Shown here: positions 23,101 through 35,170 of the stretch, one piece after another
Numbering within the stretch: position 1 is the first letter of the stretch
How the letters are laid out: each line of letters begins with the position of its first letter
Assembly (NCBI GenBank): GCA_030490835.1
Contig: CM059971.1
Span: forward strand, 125,644,564-125,708,563
DNA from: Annona cherimola
Taxonomy: Eukaryota > Streptophyta > Magnoliopsida > Magnoliales > Annonaceae
Length of the DNA stretch: 64,000 bases
Direction: 5' to 3'
Position numbers and translations under genes: made by a program
Notes under the pieces: generated by a model
What the model was told of the DNA's origin: nothing
Databases searched by the model: none
The model's input: only the letters and a program-made list of their open reading frames with translations

Positions 23101-26100
23101 AAACTATTGGTTCAAACATATTAAATGGAGGCCCAAAGTGGCATTGCTTAGAAAAGTTGAGTTTGTTTAAATAGAAAATGGCAGAAGCAAAAGAGAAAGA
23201 CCTGAAAACATGGATGAAAGTAATTAAACAAGGGGGGTGTTTGTTAAACCTTAAAACTTTTCCAACTAAAACTTTTCAATCTAAAATTTTTTTACTTTCC
23301 ACAACTACTATATTTTTTAATTATTTCTTCACATCTACCTATACAACTACCCTACTTTTCAGTCATTTAACCTATCCATTTTAACTTTATTCTTTTTACT
23401 CCTCATCATTTTCTTTATTATATCACATCATTTTCTACCAATTTAAAAACTTTTACATCAAAAATTTTATAACTTCTAAAACACACCTAGGATACGAAAA
23501 TGTTAAAATTATCAAAAATTTAGTTTATTATTGTCAAGAATGGCACAATAGGATCTAATGCAGCTGACCCCACATAGGTGGGAAATGGTTTTTGATGATG
23601 ATAATGAATTTTATTTTATTTTATTTTTTTTTTATTTTATTTTGCATGAGTAGATACCTTGTAAGGAACATAATTTCCATGCCAAGCTACCACGTTAAAT
23701 GGAGAAAAATCTTGTTTTGCTGTAAATAGTTCACCGCCAAACTTTTGTACAATGGTGTACCCTGGAAAAGAGTCATCCTCAAACCAAGCTGTGGGAACTA
23801 GAAAATCCCTTGGAGCAGCAAGGCCATTGGCACCTATCAATCATGGAAAGCAACTAAGAACCAAGCCTTATAATGACTTTTTGAAGATAAAAAATATTTC
23901 TTATTTGTTCATTCTTTCTTCCATCAGTTGGAATCAGACTTAGTACCTATAGGGCCAAGATCAGGAAGCTGAAAATGGGTACTGAAGACCTCAGCAACAT
24001 AACCACGTGACGGGCCATCAGGAAGAGTAACAGAGAAACGAAACCCTTGTGGCACAACAACTATTTCACCAGGAGAAACTTTCAATCTTCCACATTCTGT
24101 TATGATCCATAACCCTGCATGCCAATGTAAAGAGAGGGAAGAGTTCAGGAAAAAGAAGCAGAACCTCAGAGATCATGTGCCTCCTGGTTAGCTCATAAGG
24201 ATTGTCTTAGTAGGTGTGAGCTTATGGAGAAGTATTTTCTTAGGACCTATCCTAGGTTGATTCAAATAATAAGGAAGAAGAAAAGAAGTATTTTCTATGA
24301 AAAAGACAGGATCCAATTGCATGCACCCGGGAGCATGCAGTGTTGCATGCTCCCGGGCGCATACACCCTTTTTTTATTTTTTTTTCAAATTTTTTTTATA
24401 AAACTATTAATATAAGTGTATTTAACATGTGTATAAATTTTTACCATTTTTGGAGTATTTTAGATATTTATTTTTTATTTTTGAAAATCAGTGAATTTTC
24501 AAAAATCAAAAATAAATATCTAAAATACTCCAAAAATGGTAAAAATTTATACACATATTAAATAGATATAGATTAACAATATTGTAAAAAAATTTTGAAA
24601 AAAAAATAGGTGTAGAGGTCTGAAAAAGACACCCAAAGGGATCAGTATCACCTCCTAGTGAATAGTGAGTTGAAAAGGAATACAGTCATACAGTGATGGG
24701 AAACAGGACTTGCCAAACAAGGGAGGCCAGGCAAGCTAGACAGAGGGTCTGGGCAGGGTGTCGTATGGATTAAGGCCAAGGTCCAGGATCAAGCCAAGGT
24801 CACACTGGAGTCCAGTTGGCAGTTGAGGAAGGAGCCATGTGCAGGCGGTTGCAATGGTTAGAGATTGTTAAGATGTGGGAACCACATCAGCTCAAGGCAT
24901 GGGAAGATTTGAGGAGGTCAGTGCTAGTCCGGCAGTATAAAAGGGGGTGGGTTACTTGTGTAAGGGACCTAAGGGTGGCAGTTGATTTGTGTTCCTGTTT
25001 TCGTTTGCTGTACAGTAGCAAGTAGTCTCTGTATTTCTTTTTCTTTTTCTTTCCATTCAATTGGATAATTGAAACGCCTGTCTCAAGGTGGTAACATCAT
25101 GTGATTTTGAGAAAATGCAGAATGAGGTCGCAAACATCTTCTCAGGCCTTGTTGTAGAACTGATTCAAATCAGGCCAACAAGCTGGTCACCAGTTAGTTA
25201 ATCAGAGAGTTTGCTGTGATTCTCTGATTACATGAGGGGAATCAAATGAGAAGTAAATTATCACATGAAGAATACTTCATAATGGACGTTACAACAACTT
25301 ACTTCCTTTCTGGGGAACTATCAGGAAATCACCATCAGCACTGCAGAATGCACAATTTTCCATGGATTTGTTAGCGGTGTACCTGCAGGAAAAGAAGGTT
25401 CAACGATGTGCCAGATTATGCTGATGGCATTAATTGAAGTTTACAGCATCAAACCTAATCAGTAAGACAAACGAGCAACACCTGGATCAGGAACTACTAA
25501 ATTTTCTACTGGTGTTTATGATGGTCAAGCCAGCCAGCCAAACCTACCATGGAGTCAACATTGCATAGTAAAAAATCTAGGAACCCTTTGACTTTTCAAC
25601 AAACAGATACAATTCCAATTACATGTGAATGGCATATCCATGTCGAAGGTAAGAACTACCAGCACCGCAAACTGTGTACAGCCCATCAATAAAATCGGTA
25701 GGTGAATCAGGAATATCTGCAGGCTTCCATCGCAATTGAGTTGGAGTGGCAGAGCTTCTGGATTGGTTGAATTCGCTTACAAGACGTTCGTGGGCGAGGG
25801 CACGAGGCTTGAATGGTTCGTGGGTAACAGATGGTTTGATGCGATACAGCCAACTGCCAAGCAAAAAGTGATAAATGTCATTCGGAAATAGAAATTAAAA
25901 TTAGCAAAGCACAAGGAAGGAAGAATAGCAAGATCACAGTAGCAGTTTCTGTAAGAGAAGTACAACCAAAGTAGCATTTCGTTGCGAGTATTGACTACTG
26001 AGAAGTCCTTTTCTAGAAATTAAAATATATATAATTAAGTCAACTCCTAAGCAAGCATGAACGAACACCGTTTTCTCCAGTCTGTTTCCAATAAAAATTC

Positions 26101-26432
26101 AGGACTTCCATTTGAAGATGTAACGAACAAAAATGGAAAAAAAGAAGAAGAAGAAGAAGAAGAAGAAGAAATCAAAATTGAAATTTGGATTCTGGTGATC
26201 TAGAAAGGGAGGAAGATGTAGGAACGGACCTGCGCTGGTTGAGCTTCCGAGGGGCGGTGAAGGAGGTGCCGGAGATCTGCTCGGCGTAGAGGCCATAGGG
26301 GCAGACAAGGGGGTTGTTCTGCCCCGGCGGCAGCGCTCCGGGCAGCGTTTCCGACGAGAAGTGGTTCCCGAAGCCCGACTGGTACTCGAGCTCCTCCGAA
26401 AATTTGGAATCAGCTGTGGACTGCTTCGCCAT
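20153..26432 (-). CDS. HGO: Homogentisate 1,2-dioxygenase
   Basis: Nine exons on the minus strand: 26230-26432, 25623-25853, 25303-25382, 23947-24114, 23658-23833, 21436-21505, 21166-21320, 20478-20561, 20153-20389. They make 1404 nt and 467 residues; Arabidopsis HGO has about 461. Every junction keeps frame. The enzyme opens the ring of homogentisate with O2 to give maleylacetoacetate in tyrosine breakdown, competing with tocopherol and plastoquinone synthesis for homogentisate. Seen directly: YQSGFGNHF at the N-terminus, [31 protein letters not shown], and the iron site H345 (YYHRN), E351 (MSEF) and H381 (TPHGPD), with the same spacing as the human enzyme's 335/341/371. The last 25 residues after RSHF are family-variable. 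Intron 5 (21506-23657) holds a dead LINE fragment and a MITE; intron 3 holds a palindromic MITE. Confidence 0.96.
22370..23165 (+). mobile_element. Degenerate LINE reverse-transcriptase fragment in HGO intron 5
   Basis: Broken coding remains on the plus strand are recognisable as plant L1-type reverse transcriptase: a YEEAITH-like start, then a DDIVLINE-like active-site region near 22590-22605 and a [12 protein letters not shown] motif near 22770. Many stops and frameshifts. A 29-bp tandem repeat (ATAAATGATTGAGGACCATG...) sits at 22415-22475. Confidence 0.65.
23233..23492. repeat. MITE, GGGNRTGTTTG family, in HGO intron 5
   Basis: Begins GGGGGGTGTTTGTTAAACC and ends near AAAACACACCT. The internal motif CACATCATTTTCTACCAATT is the inverse of the motif in the 16117 copy. 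Confidence 0.68.
24310..24625. repeat. Palindromic MITE in HGO intron 3
   Basis: The head has a double palindrome (GCATGCACCCGGGAGCATGC, then GCATGCTCCCGGGCGCATAC). Long arms follow that pair about a centre near 24490 (TTGAAAATCAGTG against ATTTTCAAAAATC). Confidence 0.72.
26143..26170. repeat. (GAA)n microsatellite in HGO intron 1
   Basis: About nine uninterrupted AGA/GAA units just downstream of HGO exon 1. Confidence 0.9.
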
Positions 26433-26764
26433 GTGAGTTGGCTGCTCGCATCAAGAGAGACAGAGAGGTAGGGAGGGAATTTCTTTAGAAGCTTTTCATC
26501 GAACAGAAGTAACTAGCGAGTGAGCTACTTTGGTACGGCAACGGCTCGCCGGTTGGAGATGAGATTGGCACGCGGACTACGGAAATCCTACTGTTACGGC
26601 AGACGCTGTGGCTCCGCCTGTCAGCAAGCCGTTCATGTCTTGTTTTTTAAAAAAATATTTACAACTTATCTAATATATATTTTTTAATCTTCTTAGTTCC
26701 AGAAGTGTAAATTTAAAATGCGTGTGAGAAGTAATAAAAAAAAAATTATTAGTATTATATATAC

Positions 26765-26985
26765 TGTGACAGTTGATATTACAAATCAAACTTTATTACA
26801 ACTTTCACTCTTTGAAGAGACATTGTAAACACCCTGCCCCATGAGAAATAATTATAACTGATAATACATACTCCCGCACCAAATGAGTGGAGACACCATT
26901 CGAACTCACGTTCACGGAACTGGCGGCAGCGTGAGTTACCAACGGTGTTACAAGCATGAGTTACCAACGGCTTTACAAGCATACT
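26765..26985 (-). mobile_element. Probable SINE (minus strand)
   Basis: On the minus strand there is an A-box-like GGTAACTCATG repeated as GGTAACTCACG, a B-box-like GAGTTCGAATGG, and a 3' end TTTGATTTGTAATATCAACTG. The last resembles the TTGTAATATCAAGTTG tail of other SINEs here. No clear target duplication. Confidence 0.5.
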
Positions 26986-26989
26986 GGCG

Positions 26990-27235
26990 AAGTAATGAAA
27001 TTTATGATAATAAGTTTTTCGTGTAAAAGTTTTAAAAATATAAAAAAATAACATTATATAATAAAAGTGATGACCATAAATAAAAATAAATAAAGTTAAA
27101 ATAAATATATTATATAAATAGATAATTGTGTGATATAATTAAAAAGTAAAATAACAGGCGAGATAAGTAAAATAGTAGCTACGATGAATTAAAAATTTTA
27201 ATTTGAAAAATTTCCGGTGTTAAACGAAACCTTAC
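26990..27235. repeat. MITE copy, GGGNRTGTTTG family (diverged)
   Basis: Family motifs TAATAAAAGTGATGA, AAATAAAGTTAAAATAAATAT and AGATAATTGTGTGATATAATT are present. The terminal repeats are poor. Confidence 0.45.
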
Positions 27236-27954
27236 AAAAGTGCAAACAGAGTACTCTGCAACAAAAAATAAAAAAAATAAAAAAAAATGCCGAAAATGCC
27301 AAAAACGATAGTGTTTACAGCCGCGCGATGTCTCCCTCTTCTTCGTATTTTTCATCAATCAAATCACACAGAAGTATTCGCTGTACAAGGAATTCTTGTA
27401 CGACTGAATTTTGTACGTGTACTAGTTTTATTATTTATGTCTATTATGAAATTTGTTTAATTTAGGTGACGTTCGGGATTAGGTATTACCGGTAATTTAT
27501 AGGATGGCTTGGTATTACATTTTTCAATACCAATCATTTTAATTATATTTTTTTATTTTTACCTATATATTTTAATTATTTGACTACTCTTCATTATACC
27601 TGTTTATTCAAACTTTACTTCTATGGTTTCCTATCAATTATATAATTACTAAAATATTCTTTTTTTCTTATTCCACCACATTCTACAATTTTTTCCCGCT
27701 GCCTATTTATTTCTATTTTTAGTGTCGTGGACCAAAATGGATAAGATTTAGAAAGATTTCAGAATCCTGGCGTGTTATTATTCTCCACGCATACTCAGCA
27801 GGTTTATAAGAATGAGAGGTTGATTCTCGAACACGGCGCTGTCAACTCATTTTATCATTATTTAATGATTAAATTAAAGTGGGTCACGACTCATGCTCAG
27901 AAACTTATTGACGTGTGATCTTTTACGGACGACGGGCAGTCATGCGTTAAGCTC

Positions 27955-28090
27955 AAAAATATATTTTTTTATTTTTTTTATGGATAAGTTAATTTAGATA
28001 TATTAAATTTATAAATTAAATTTTATTATTTTTGAATATTTTTAAGTATTTATTTTAAATTTTTAAACACGGTGACATTTTTAAAGTCCG
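27955..28090. repeat. Half copy of palindromic MITE
   Basis: Contains TTAATTTAGATATATTAAATTTATAAATTAAATTTT-like arm sequence and AAACACGGTGACATTTTTAAA. The second arm is missing. Confidence 0.4.
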
Positions 28091-28564
28091 AGGTTACAAA
28101 GTTATGTTGGATGATAGATAAGAAAAGAATAAGGAGGAAATGAAGAATTATTATAAAAATAATAAAAAAGAATAAAACTTAGTAATTTTGAAAACTAAAA
28201 AAACTATGGAGAGCGGGAGTCTTACTATTAAACAAATTATCTAAATGCAAATTTTGTCATTATATGGTGAAAAATAGCTAGACCTTTTTATAAGAGGATG
28301 ATAGCAGAAGGAGAAGAAGGTAACACAAGGATGCAACTAATAGGAGTTCTTAATATTTCTTCTTTCTGTCTAGCTTGTGTGACCATTTTGTTATGCTAAT
28401 ACGAGAGAACGAGTATTCTTTTTAGCCTTTGGATGGCTGGAATCAAGATGGAAGAATAACGACGAGAGTGTCTTAAGACCTATTGTGGACAGTCTTATTA
28501 GATAGGTCGATAGCACGATGTGTTTTTAGCTTGGCATTTGGTGAGGCACGGTGGATAAGTTTAA

Positions 28565-28850
28565 TAATTTTTTTTATTGATATTGCACGTCATACAATAT
28601 GATATTATATATTAAGCTCATTCACTTTGGAGATAACAAACTCCACTTATTTTTTGAAAGACAACAAACTTCTACCTATTATAAAGGAGATCAACTGCTT
28701 CTATCACATTAAAGAAGACACGCAACTTCCATGAAATATTTTGGCCAAAATTCCAACTTGGGATTCAAACTCACTCCCACTACAAGCCCTTGATGCGATA
28801 ACGAGAAGATATGAAAGTGCTAGTTTGGCTAAATGACTATCTTGTGTGAT
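28565..28850 (-). mobile_element. Probable SINE (minus strand)
   Basis: Read on the minus strand: a B-box-like GAGTTTGAATCCC near 28765, then a tail TGTATGACGTGCAATATCAA and an A-rich end near 28570. This matches the SINE 3'-end pattern of the window. Confidence 0.45.
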
Positions 28851-29174
28851 TGCTTTGCAAAGGAATAAATCATCCTGTTGCATTGGCAGATTCATGTGGT
28901 GCCTTTCTCAAAAGTCACAAATGCTGAAAAGATTATCGTGAAAATGTTGGATGACAATCCTCCGGTAGGCATTAGATGTGATCTATGTTTTGTTTAAATG
29001 ATTGCTGAAATCTAACTCTATCAACAAGGGAAATAAGGGTTGATCTGCAGGAATCAAGCTCAATGTTAATTTGACCGTATCAATCTTATTTATAAATAAT
29101 TAATATGACAACAATGTAGTTTAAAATGCATTTATCAACTGCACTAATTAATAAATAATCTAAATAACACAGTC

Positions 29175-29450
29175 TATTTTAAAATATATTTCATAAAATA
29201 TATATTAACCTTTTTTATATACACTTATATATCATGATAACTCATATTAAAATGAAACACAATCGTAACTCTCATACGACATAGTAATTTTTTTATAATA
29301 TCCCCACATAAGGAAAGATTTATAAATATCTTCACACAAATGGAGGAAATTAAAAACTCCTACTCCACGTAAGGGAAGGGATACTTGAACCTATGTTAGA
29401 CAGCACCTTGCCTACATGAGTTATCACTATGGTAAGTACCCTAGTAGTAA
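29175..29450 (-). mobile_element. Probable SINE (minus strand)
   Basis: Read on the minus strand: a head with GATAACTCATGTAGGCAAGG, a B-box-like GGTTCAAGTAT, and a 3' end TATCATGATATATAAGTG followed by A-rich DNA. No target duplication identified. Confidence 0.45.
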
Positions 29451-29514
29451 TATTTATTAGCCATTTGAGTCAATTCATTAGCCTTAGAATTGACTCTACA
29501 AAATCATATTAAGG

Positions 29515-29670
29515 ATGTGTTTGTTTAAAGGATAATGAAAAATATAAAATGATAATGGTATGAATACAAAGAGGCAAAGTAAAAATAAAGAAAACTAGAT
29601 ATGGTAGTTGTATTAAAATATATGAGAAATGATTGAAACCATATGAAAAGGGATTAGAATATCAAAAACA
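29515..29670. repeat. Partial MITE, GGGNRTGTTTG family
   Basis: Starts GGATGTGTTTGTTTAAAGG and keeps a few internal family motifs. It is truncated before the second terminus. Confidence 0.4.
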
Positions 29671-29699
29671 AAATAGAAAAAGTAGCCAATAGGGGCTTG

Positions 29700-29945
29700 T
29701 CCTGCTGTTCACGGACGGTGGCAGCTTGCCAACCCACGCGTGTTTAACTCTCCCATTGTGGGAGTATGCAATATTCTCTCCTTTGTGGGAGTTTGGAAAA
29801 AAAAAATTCTCTGTGCTATGGGAGTTGTAATTTCTCCTTCGTGATGGAGGTTTGTAGAAAAAAAATTTCCATATTGTGAAGACTATACATGTATTTAATT
29901 GTAATATCGAATGGCTTATTGTATAAAAATATTTTTTAAAAAAAT
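29700..29945 (+). mobile_element. Degenerate SINE
   Basis: Repeated TGTGGGAG motifs and a 3' end TTAATTGTAATATCGAATGG..TTGTATAAAAAT resembling the SINE at 7294-7618. The head is poorly preserved. Confidence 0.4.
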
Positions 29946-30654
29946 AGAAAAAGTAAGGTAATTATGTGTTAACTTTTGCATTCTTATTCTCTATTTTATA
30001 TTATCCTTCAAAAAATACACCATAAGTAATTTTTTTTTATTGGGAACTTAATCTATCCTTCAGCTAGAAAGATATTAGCTCACCGTGCTCATTTTAGGGA
30101 CATTAAGACATAGACGTACAGCCCTCTCTTACACCAACACTTGGCGCTGGAGGGAGCAAGGCCGAGCCCATGATTGAAATTTGTTTATCACCTTACCCGA
30201 CCACAGTAGAGAAGAATTTCAGGCCATGATTTAACCACATTAGGAAGAAATTCCTGTTATGGTGATCGGTTCTAAGGGGAAAAAGTAGAAAATTCACTTA
30301 TTCGATTTCATTTACAGTTTTTGATACATCTTGTGGAGGGTGAGGCAGTCTTTTCATAAAAAAATCTTATCTATCTACTGACTTGTTCTCATTTTATTTG
30401 TATTTTCAGAAAAAAAAAAATTACATATTTTTCATAAAATTATCCCGTGTCATTTCTTTCCATGGAAAGGGAAAATACCAGCCTACGAAATCGAAAACCT
30501 GAAAAGCGAGGGGACCCACCTTCATGGGAGAGTTTTGAAACCGGATATGCTCGACAACATGTGCAAAAATGGCCCATGGGCCTAATTGGGTAGTTTTGGG
30601 CTTGGGCTAGCTCAATCTTAATTCCCAAGATCTTACCCATGGACGATACTTTTT

Positions 30655-30925
30655 TTGGGCGTATTTGAAAAACGATAAAAAGAAATTGATATAAAAATAT
30701 TTAAAATAGAAAAAAATAATATAATATAATACAAGTATTGATGAGAAGTAAAAAGAATAAAGTTAAAATATATGAGTTAAATGTATGTGTACTTGTATGT
30801 AAATGATTGAAAAGTACAGTGGTTGTATAGAAAAATATAAAAAAATAATTAGAAAATATGATAATTATAAAGAGTGAAAAAGTTTTAATTTGAAATGTTT
30901 ATAGTACAAACAGACACCCTTGTTT
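30655..30925. repeat. MITE, GGGNRTGTTTG family
   Basis: About 270 bp, beginning GGGCGTATTTGAAAAACG and ending AAACAGACACCC. Internal motifs match the 16117 copy. Confidence 0.6.
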
Positions 30926-31499
30926 TCTAATGCAACCACCTAAGAGCAGCATTCTGCATTTTGGCAAGAAGGATCAGATTGCCAGTTGAACAGGCGGAAG
31001 CATTACCATTTGAATGGTTGTCTGGCTTAGGACTAATTTTAGATATTTTCTTAAAGTCGATGTGATCTAAAAGGGAAAAGATCATATCGAAAATCAGGGA
31101 ACCAAGGCTTGGTTAAAAGGAAGACAAAAAATCTAACCAAGATTCTCTCAAAATTTGCGAGCAAAGATTCACTTGCATGGCGGCAATAATAAAAGTACCA
31201 TCCGGGCATTCAAAGCTGAAAATTTTCAGCTTACTCTCCAAATAATTCACACCGTCCAGAGATATTAACGGCCAGGAAAAATTTTGGCAAGTCACGAAAT
31301 TCATGCAGAACGGCCCTCCAGAAAATCTGGCCACTCATTTAATTCAATCTCATCTATCTTAAGCTGGACAGAGAACCTGTGGCTAGCAGAAAAATTTAGT
31401 CATGACCGCTGGTTGGGTCGTCTAGAAATTCCATGCATGAATTGGTTTTATTTTAGCAGCAAATCACGATCAGCTATTCTGGGCAATTAAGATGCGCAA

Positions 31500-32620
31500 T
31501 TAACAGTCCACACGGAAAGCAGCATGGTAAAAATGTGCATCCCAAGATTTTTATGTGTAGCAGCTACGAAGATATGTCGGACACCGCTAATTGAACCGAG
31601 CACGGTTAGGCAGCGTGGTCCTCCCAGTTTTCTTCACTACAGACTTATAAATAGGTGCATAAGCAGAATACACAATTCAGAAAAGACAATTTCAAGGGGA
31701 GAAAGAGGTAGAGAAGTGCAAAGGGATAAATATTTCAAGGGGGAAGCAGAGATCAACACTAAATGAGTAGATTTTTTCTTTTCTTTTATTTTTGATTTTC
31801 TGTTTGTTTGAGATGGATATTATTTTTAATTTATATTTTAGCCTTTGCATCCAATGTAATTATATGCGGCTAAAAATCTTATTCTAGAGTTGCGATAATT
31901 TTTTTTGAACCATGATTAAATTATAGTTTATTTTATTTTATATTATTAATATTGAGTTGTTTACTTAACCTGTTTTTAATGCTTCTATGAGATTAGTCAT
32001 CTTATAGATTGATTTAGAAATTTCGTGTGATACTTGAAAGATATAGCAAAGAATTGGATTAAAGTTTAAGTAGTATATGATCTATGCATAATTCTGATGT
32101 TGTTTTATCTTGTGGCATGTGTTAGATTTGATAATAGGAATAGAAATATCTGTTGATTATGTATAGTCAATATTAGGGATGTAATTAATGTTTCTTATTA
32201 TTTTAAATTTCCATTGTTTAAATTAAAAGTTGAAATTAACGGGTTAGATTTATAAAGCAATTGAATGAGGAGTATAAATAATATTGTCTTAGACTAATAA
32301 TCAATATTAATAAAATAAATTAAAAAATTACAATAAAATCATGGGGATAAGCAAGTAAAGTTGTAACCCTAGATTCATTCGTCGGTAAGAGTTTACTGTT
32401 TAAGATACTTCTGTTCTCATCGACTTATTTTCTCTCACTTTTCTCTTTCACCTTACACATTTTAATTTTCATTCATCCAATTACATTTTATTTTTTAGTT
32501 TTTAGTAATTGGTGGATAGTTAGCATTCGAGTCCTCATAGGAATGATAACTCTACTCGTTTATATTTATATTATTTGTGCGACCTGTACACTTGAGGAAA
32601 ACTAGACAACGTAAGGGAAA
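31500..32620 (+). mobile_element. Probable decayed LTR-retrotransposon sequence
   Basis: A TATAAATAGG box near 31644 is followed by leader-like DNA. The interval ends with GTCCTCATAGGAATGATAAC and GTGCGACCTGTACACTTG near 32535-32596, which recall the 3' parts of some plant LTRs. No LTR pair or protein domain was found, so this is a weak assignment. Confidence 0.3.
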
Positions 32621-32739
32621 CCTCCAAACTTCTCTACTATCTCAAAATGGTGCAAGGACTTCATCCTCAACTTCGAATCTGCTACGTTGCTCTTGAAGTG
32701 CTCTAATGGTCTCCAAATCGAGCAAATCAAATGGAAACT

Positions 32740-33215
32740 ACTACTTTAGGTCAAATCAAACTAAATGTGAATGCAAGTTTCAAATCTGGTTCTAATTCAT
32801 GAGCAGCTACTACATCAAGAAATTTAGAGGGTGGAATTGTCGCCCTTAAGTGTTGAATGTGGAAAGGTAAGTGTGATTCATTTGGATGGAGCTATACAAC
32901 TATGCTGCTTGGAATCTTATGAGTGAAGGAGCCTAATTATTCAGAGATTCTAAGGGAGAGTGACTCTCTCATCCTTACTAGGTGGTTTACAAACACTGAT
33001 AAGGTTATATCAAAAGTTGACTACATGATAAATGCTACTAGAAATATTTCTAAAGAGTTCAAACAATATCGTTTCTTTTATCTATCTCGAATAGGTAATC
33101 AAGTGCTCATAGTCTAGTTAAATTTGCTCTTGACAATGTATTAGGTAATCATACATGGTGGAGAGATGTTCCCAATTGTATTTTGGAAGCATCTTGTAAA
33201 GATATTCAATATTTT
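32740..33215 (+). mobile_element. LINE-type RNase H remnant (1)
   Basis: A broken reading of the plant LINE-associated RNase H (RVT_3-like) domain: KLNVNASF near 32758, ESDSLILTRWF near 32948, GNQVLIV/HSLVKFALDN near 33100 and TWWRDVPNCILEAS near 33155. The pieces are interrupted by stops and frame changes. Confidence 0.55.
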
Positions 33216-33299
33216 TTAAATGAATTATTTTTTTGGGGTTCTTTCTCTGTACCTCGAGTGACTTGCTGACTATAGGGAGGTGGCAACCCATTTCATAAA

Positions 33300-33550
33300 A
33301 AAAAAATCACTTAAAACTTTTCAATCTAAAACTCTTTATTCTCCACAACTATATTATTTTTTAATCATTTTTCACATCTTCATATACAATTATCATACTT
33401 TTCAATTATTTTTACACAATTATCCATACACCTATTTATTTTAATTTTATTTTCTTTACTCATTATCATTACTCCTATCATATTAAATTATTTTTTTTCA
33501 ATCTTAAAAACTTTTCTTTAAAAGTTTCATCACTTTGTAAATAAACCCTA
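33300..33550. repeat. MITE, GGGNRTGTTTG family
   Basis: AACTTTTCAATCTAAAACTC, CACAACTATATTATTTTTTA and the family's internal motifs. It directly follows the LINE RNase H remnant. Confidence 0.55.
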
Positions 33551-33848
33551 TATTTTTTAAGAAAAATGGCGTACTAATAAATAGGTAGTTTAGTTGTAGT
33601 AAAATAATGGTAAATAATAAGATTATTATATTAGTAATATTAACAGTTTGGCATACGGTTTGGGTTTTAAAACATTGCCTAAAAGACGAAAACATGCAAC
33701 GCAACAGAGAAAACCGAATGTCCGAAGGTAGAAACATCATGTCAACGGAAAGAAACCGAAAGAATGAAGGCAAAAACATCCGGTCTGCCTGCATCCGTCT
33801 TTCTGGCTTCTGCAGCCTAAAGAAGGTTGGAAACTTGCCGTGGCGGGT

Positions 33849-34196
33849 TCACCGGTTCTTCAACTGCCTGCACTCGGCACTCCGTTTCTGCCCTCCGGCT
33901 GCCTCCACAACGCGCATGTGCCTCACACTAGTGATAGGAGGACCAAAGGAGCACTCACTCCAGTTAAGGAACAAGCCGAATGTGATATGCAAACCAGTGA
34001 AACCACCATCCCTTAATAACCTGTTTCCCTTCAATGAATGTTTTCGGTTGTTCTTTTTAAGAATCTCTGAGTTTTTTCCAAACAGGTTCTGCAGGGCCTT
34101 CTCGCCTGTGGCAGCCAGGGCATCAATCAGGTTAAGACCAGGAAGCTGGTGCCCTTGTCGGAACAGGAGCTTGTGGACTGGTGAACTGTGAACCAT
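33849..34196 (-). other. Unidentified open reading frame, 115 codons
   Basis: Higher GC than its surroundings, starting MVHSSPVHKLLFRQGHQLPG and continuing GLNLIDALAATGEKALQNLF. The opposite strand is also open (33607-34191), so openness alone proves little. No family recognised, no clear splice partners, and LINE RNase H debris lies on both sides. It could be an orphan gene, an exon or a captured fragment. Confidence 0.22.
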
Positions 34197-34529
34197 GATG
34201 TATTTATTTAAAAAGTTTTAAAATGAGAAAAAGATACAGATCTTTAATTTTCATATAATAAAACATAAAACCAGTCATCTCAAATTTAGAAAGAAGGGGA
34301 GATTTTCTTTTCTTTTGCTTTAAAAAGATTTAAAAACTATAATTTGCAAAGAAGAAAGACTGCAAAATAAATTATAATATAATAGATGTTATAATTGAAA
34401 AATAGGCAGATTAAATATAAGTCGCAAATTATGTTACAAGTGTGGTTTCGAGTCATCGCGGTACAGATCCGCATTTGTGAATGCCAGGTGAGTGTTTTTA
34501 TTTTTCAACCGTTTTAGCTTTAGAGAGGT

Positions 34530-34800
34530 CATCCTAGCTGCAACTTTACATGTTCTCATCGAAAGTGATTCCCTCGGCCTCATAAAAATCATCAATCACC
34601 GGGCCCCATTCAGTCCTACTTAGGACATTCGATTCAAAAGATTAAGTTATTTGTCTCCCGCTTTATATCATATTTTTTCTCTCATGCCCTTAGGTCTAGA
34701 AACTCGGTAGTTCATGATCTTGCGAAATCCGCATTAAGAAGCACCAATCTTTTTCATGTTTGGTGGGATCATCCATATGACTGTATATATTGTTTTTAAT
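34530..34800 (+). mobile_element. LINE-type RNase H remnant (2)
   Basis: Broken reading with HVLIESDSLGLIKIINH near 34550 and RNSVVHDLAKSALRSTN near 34695. It is a second, independent RNase H relic 1.8 kb from the first. Confidence 0.5.
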
Positions 34801-35014
34801 CACTCTATAATGATTGGCAAATTGCTAATGATTTTTCACTGGGTCCATCTCCTCACTATCCTTTTTGGGAGGAAGTTATTAAGTGGACCTGGAAGCTGGC
34901 CATCAGGCCTTTTATCAAAAAAACAATTTAACAATCATATGTAGCCTTGCACGCCATACTCTACGCGCTATAGAAGATGCAAAACACCGCCCATGACTCC
35001 CTCGCTGCAAGGTA

Positions 35015-35170
35015 GCATGAAGGGAGAAGTACAAAAAAATTTTAAAATTGTAGGAGGAATAAAATACGATAGAGGTAAGTAAAATGGATATTGTATAAAA
35101 ATGATTAAAATATATAGCTAATTTTTTTTTAAAAAAAGAAGATAGCTAAGGTTTGTAAAATGACTAAAAC
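35015..35170. repeat. Partial MITE, GGGNRTGTTTG family
   Basis: A short piece with GAGGTAAGTAAAATGGATATTG and the typical ATGATTAAAATATA motif. The termini are lost. Confidence 0.35.

Noticed and set aside
26779..27054. A 91-codon minus-strand ORF
   Set aside because: It overlaps a SINE-like head and a MITE and has no protein features.
31644..31653. TATAAATAGG as the promoter of a gene
   Set aside because: No gene follows; the context looks like retrotransposon leader sequence.
33607..34191. A 194-codon plus-strand ORF overlapping the 33849-34196 minus-strand ORF
   Set aside because: It begins in AT-rich MITE-flanking sequence, has no recognisable domain, and its second half is the shadow of the opposite-strand ORF.
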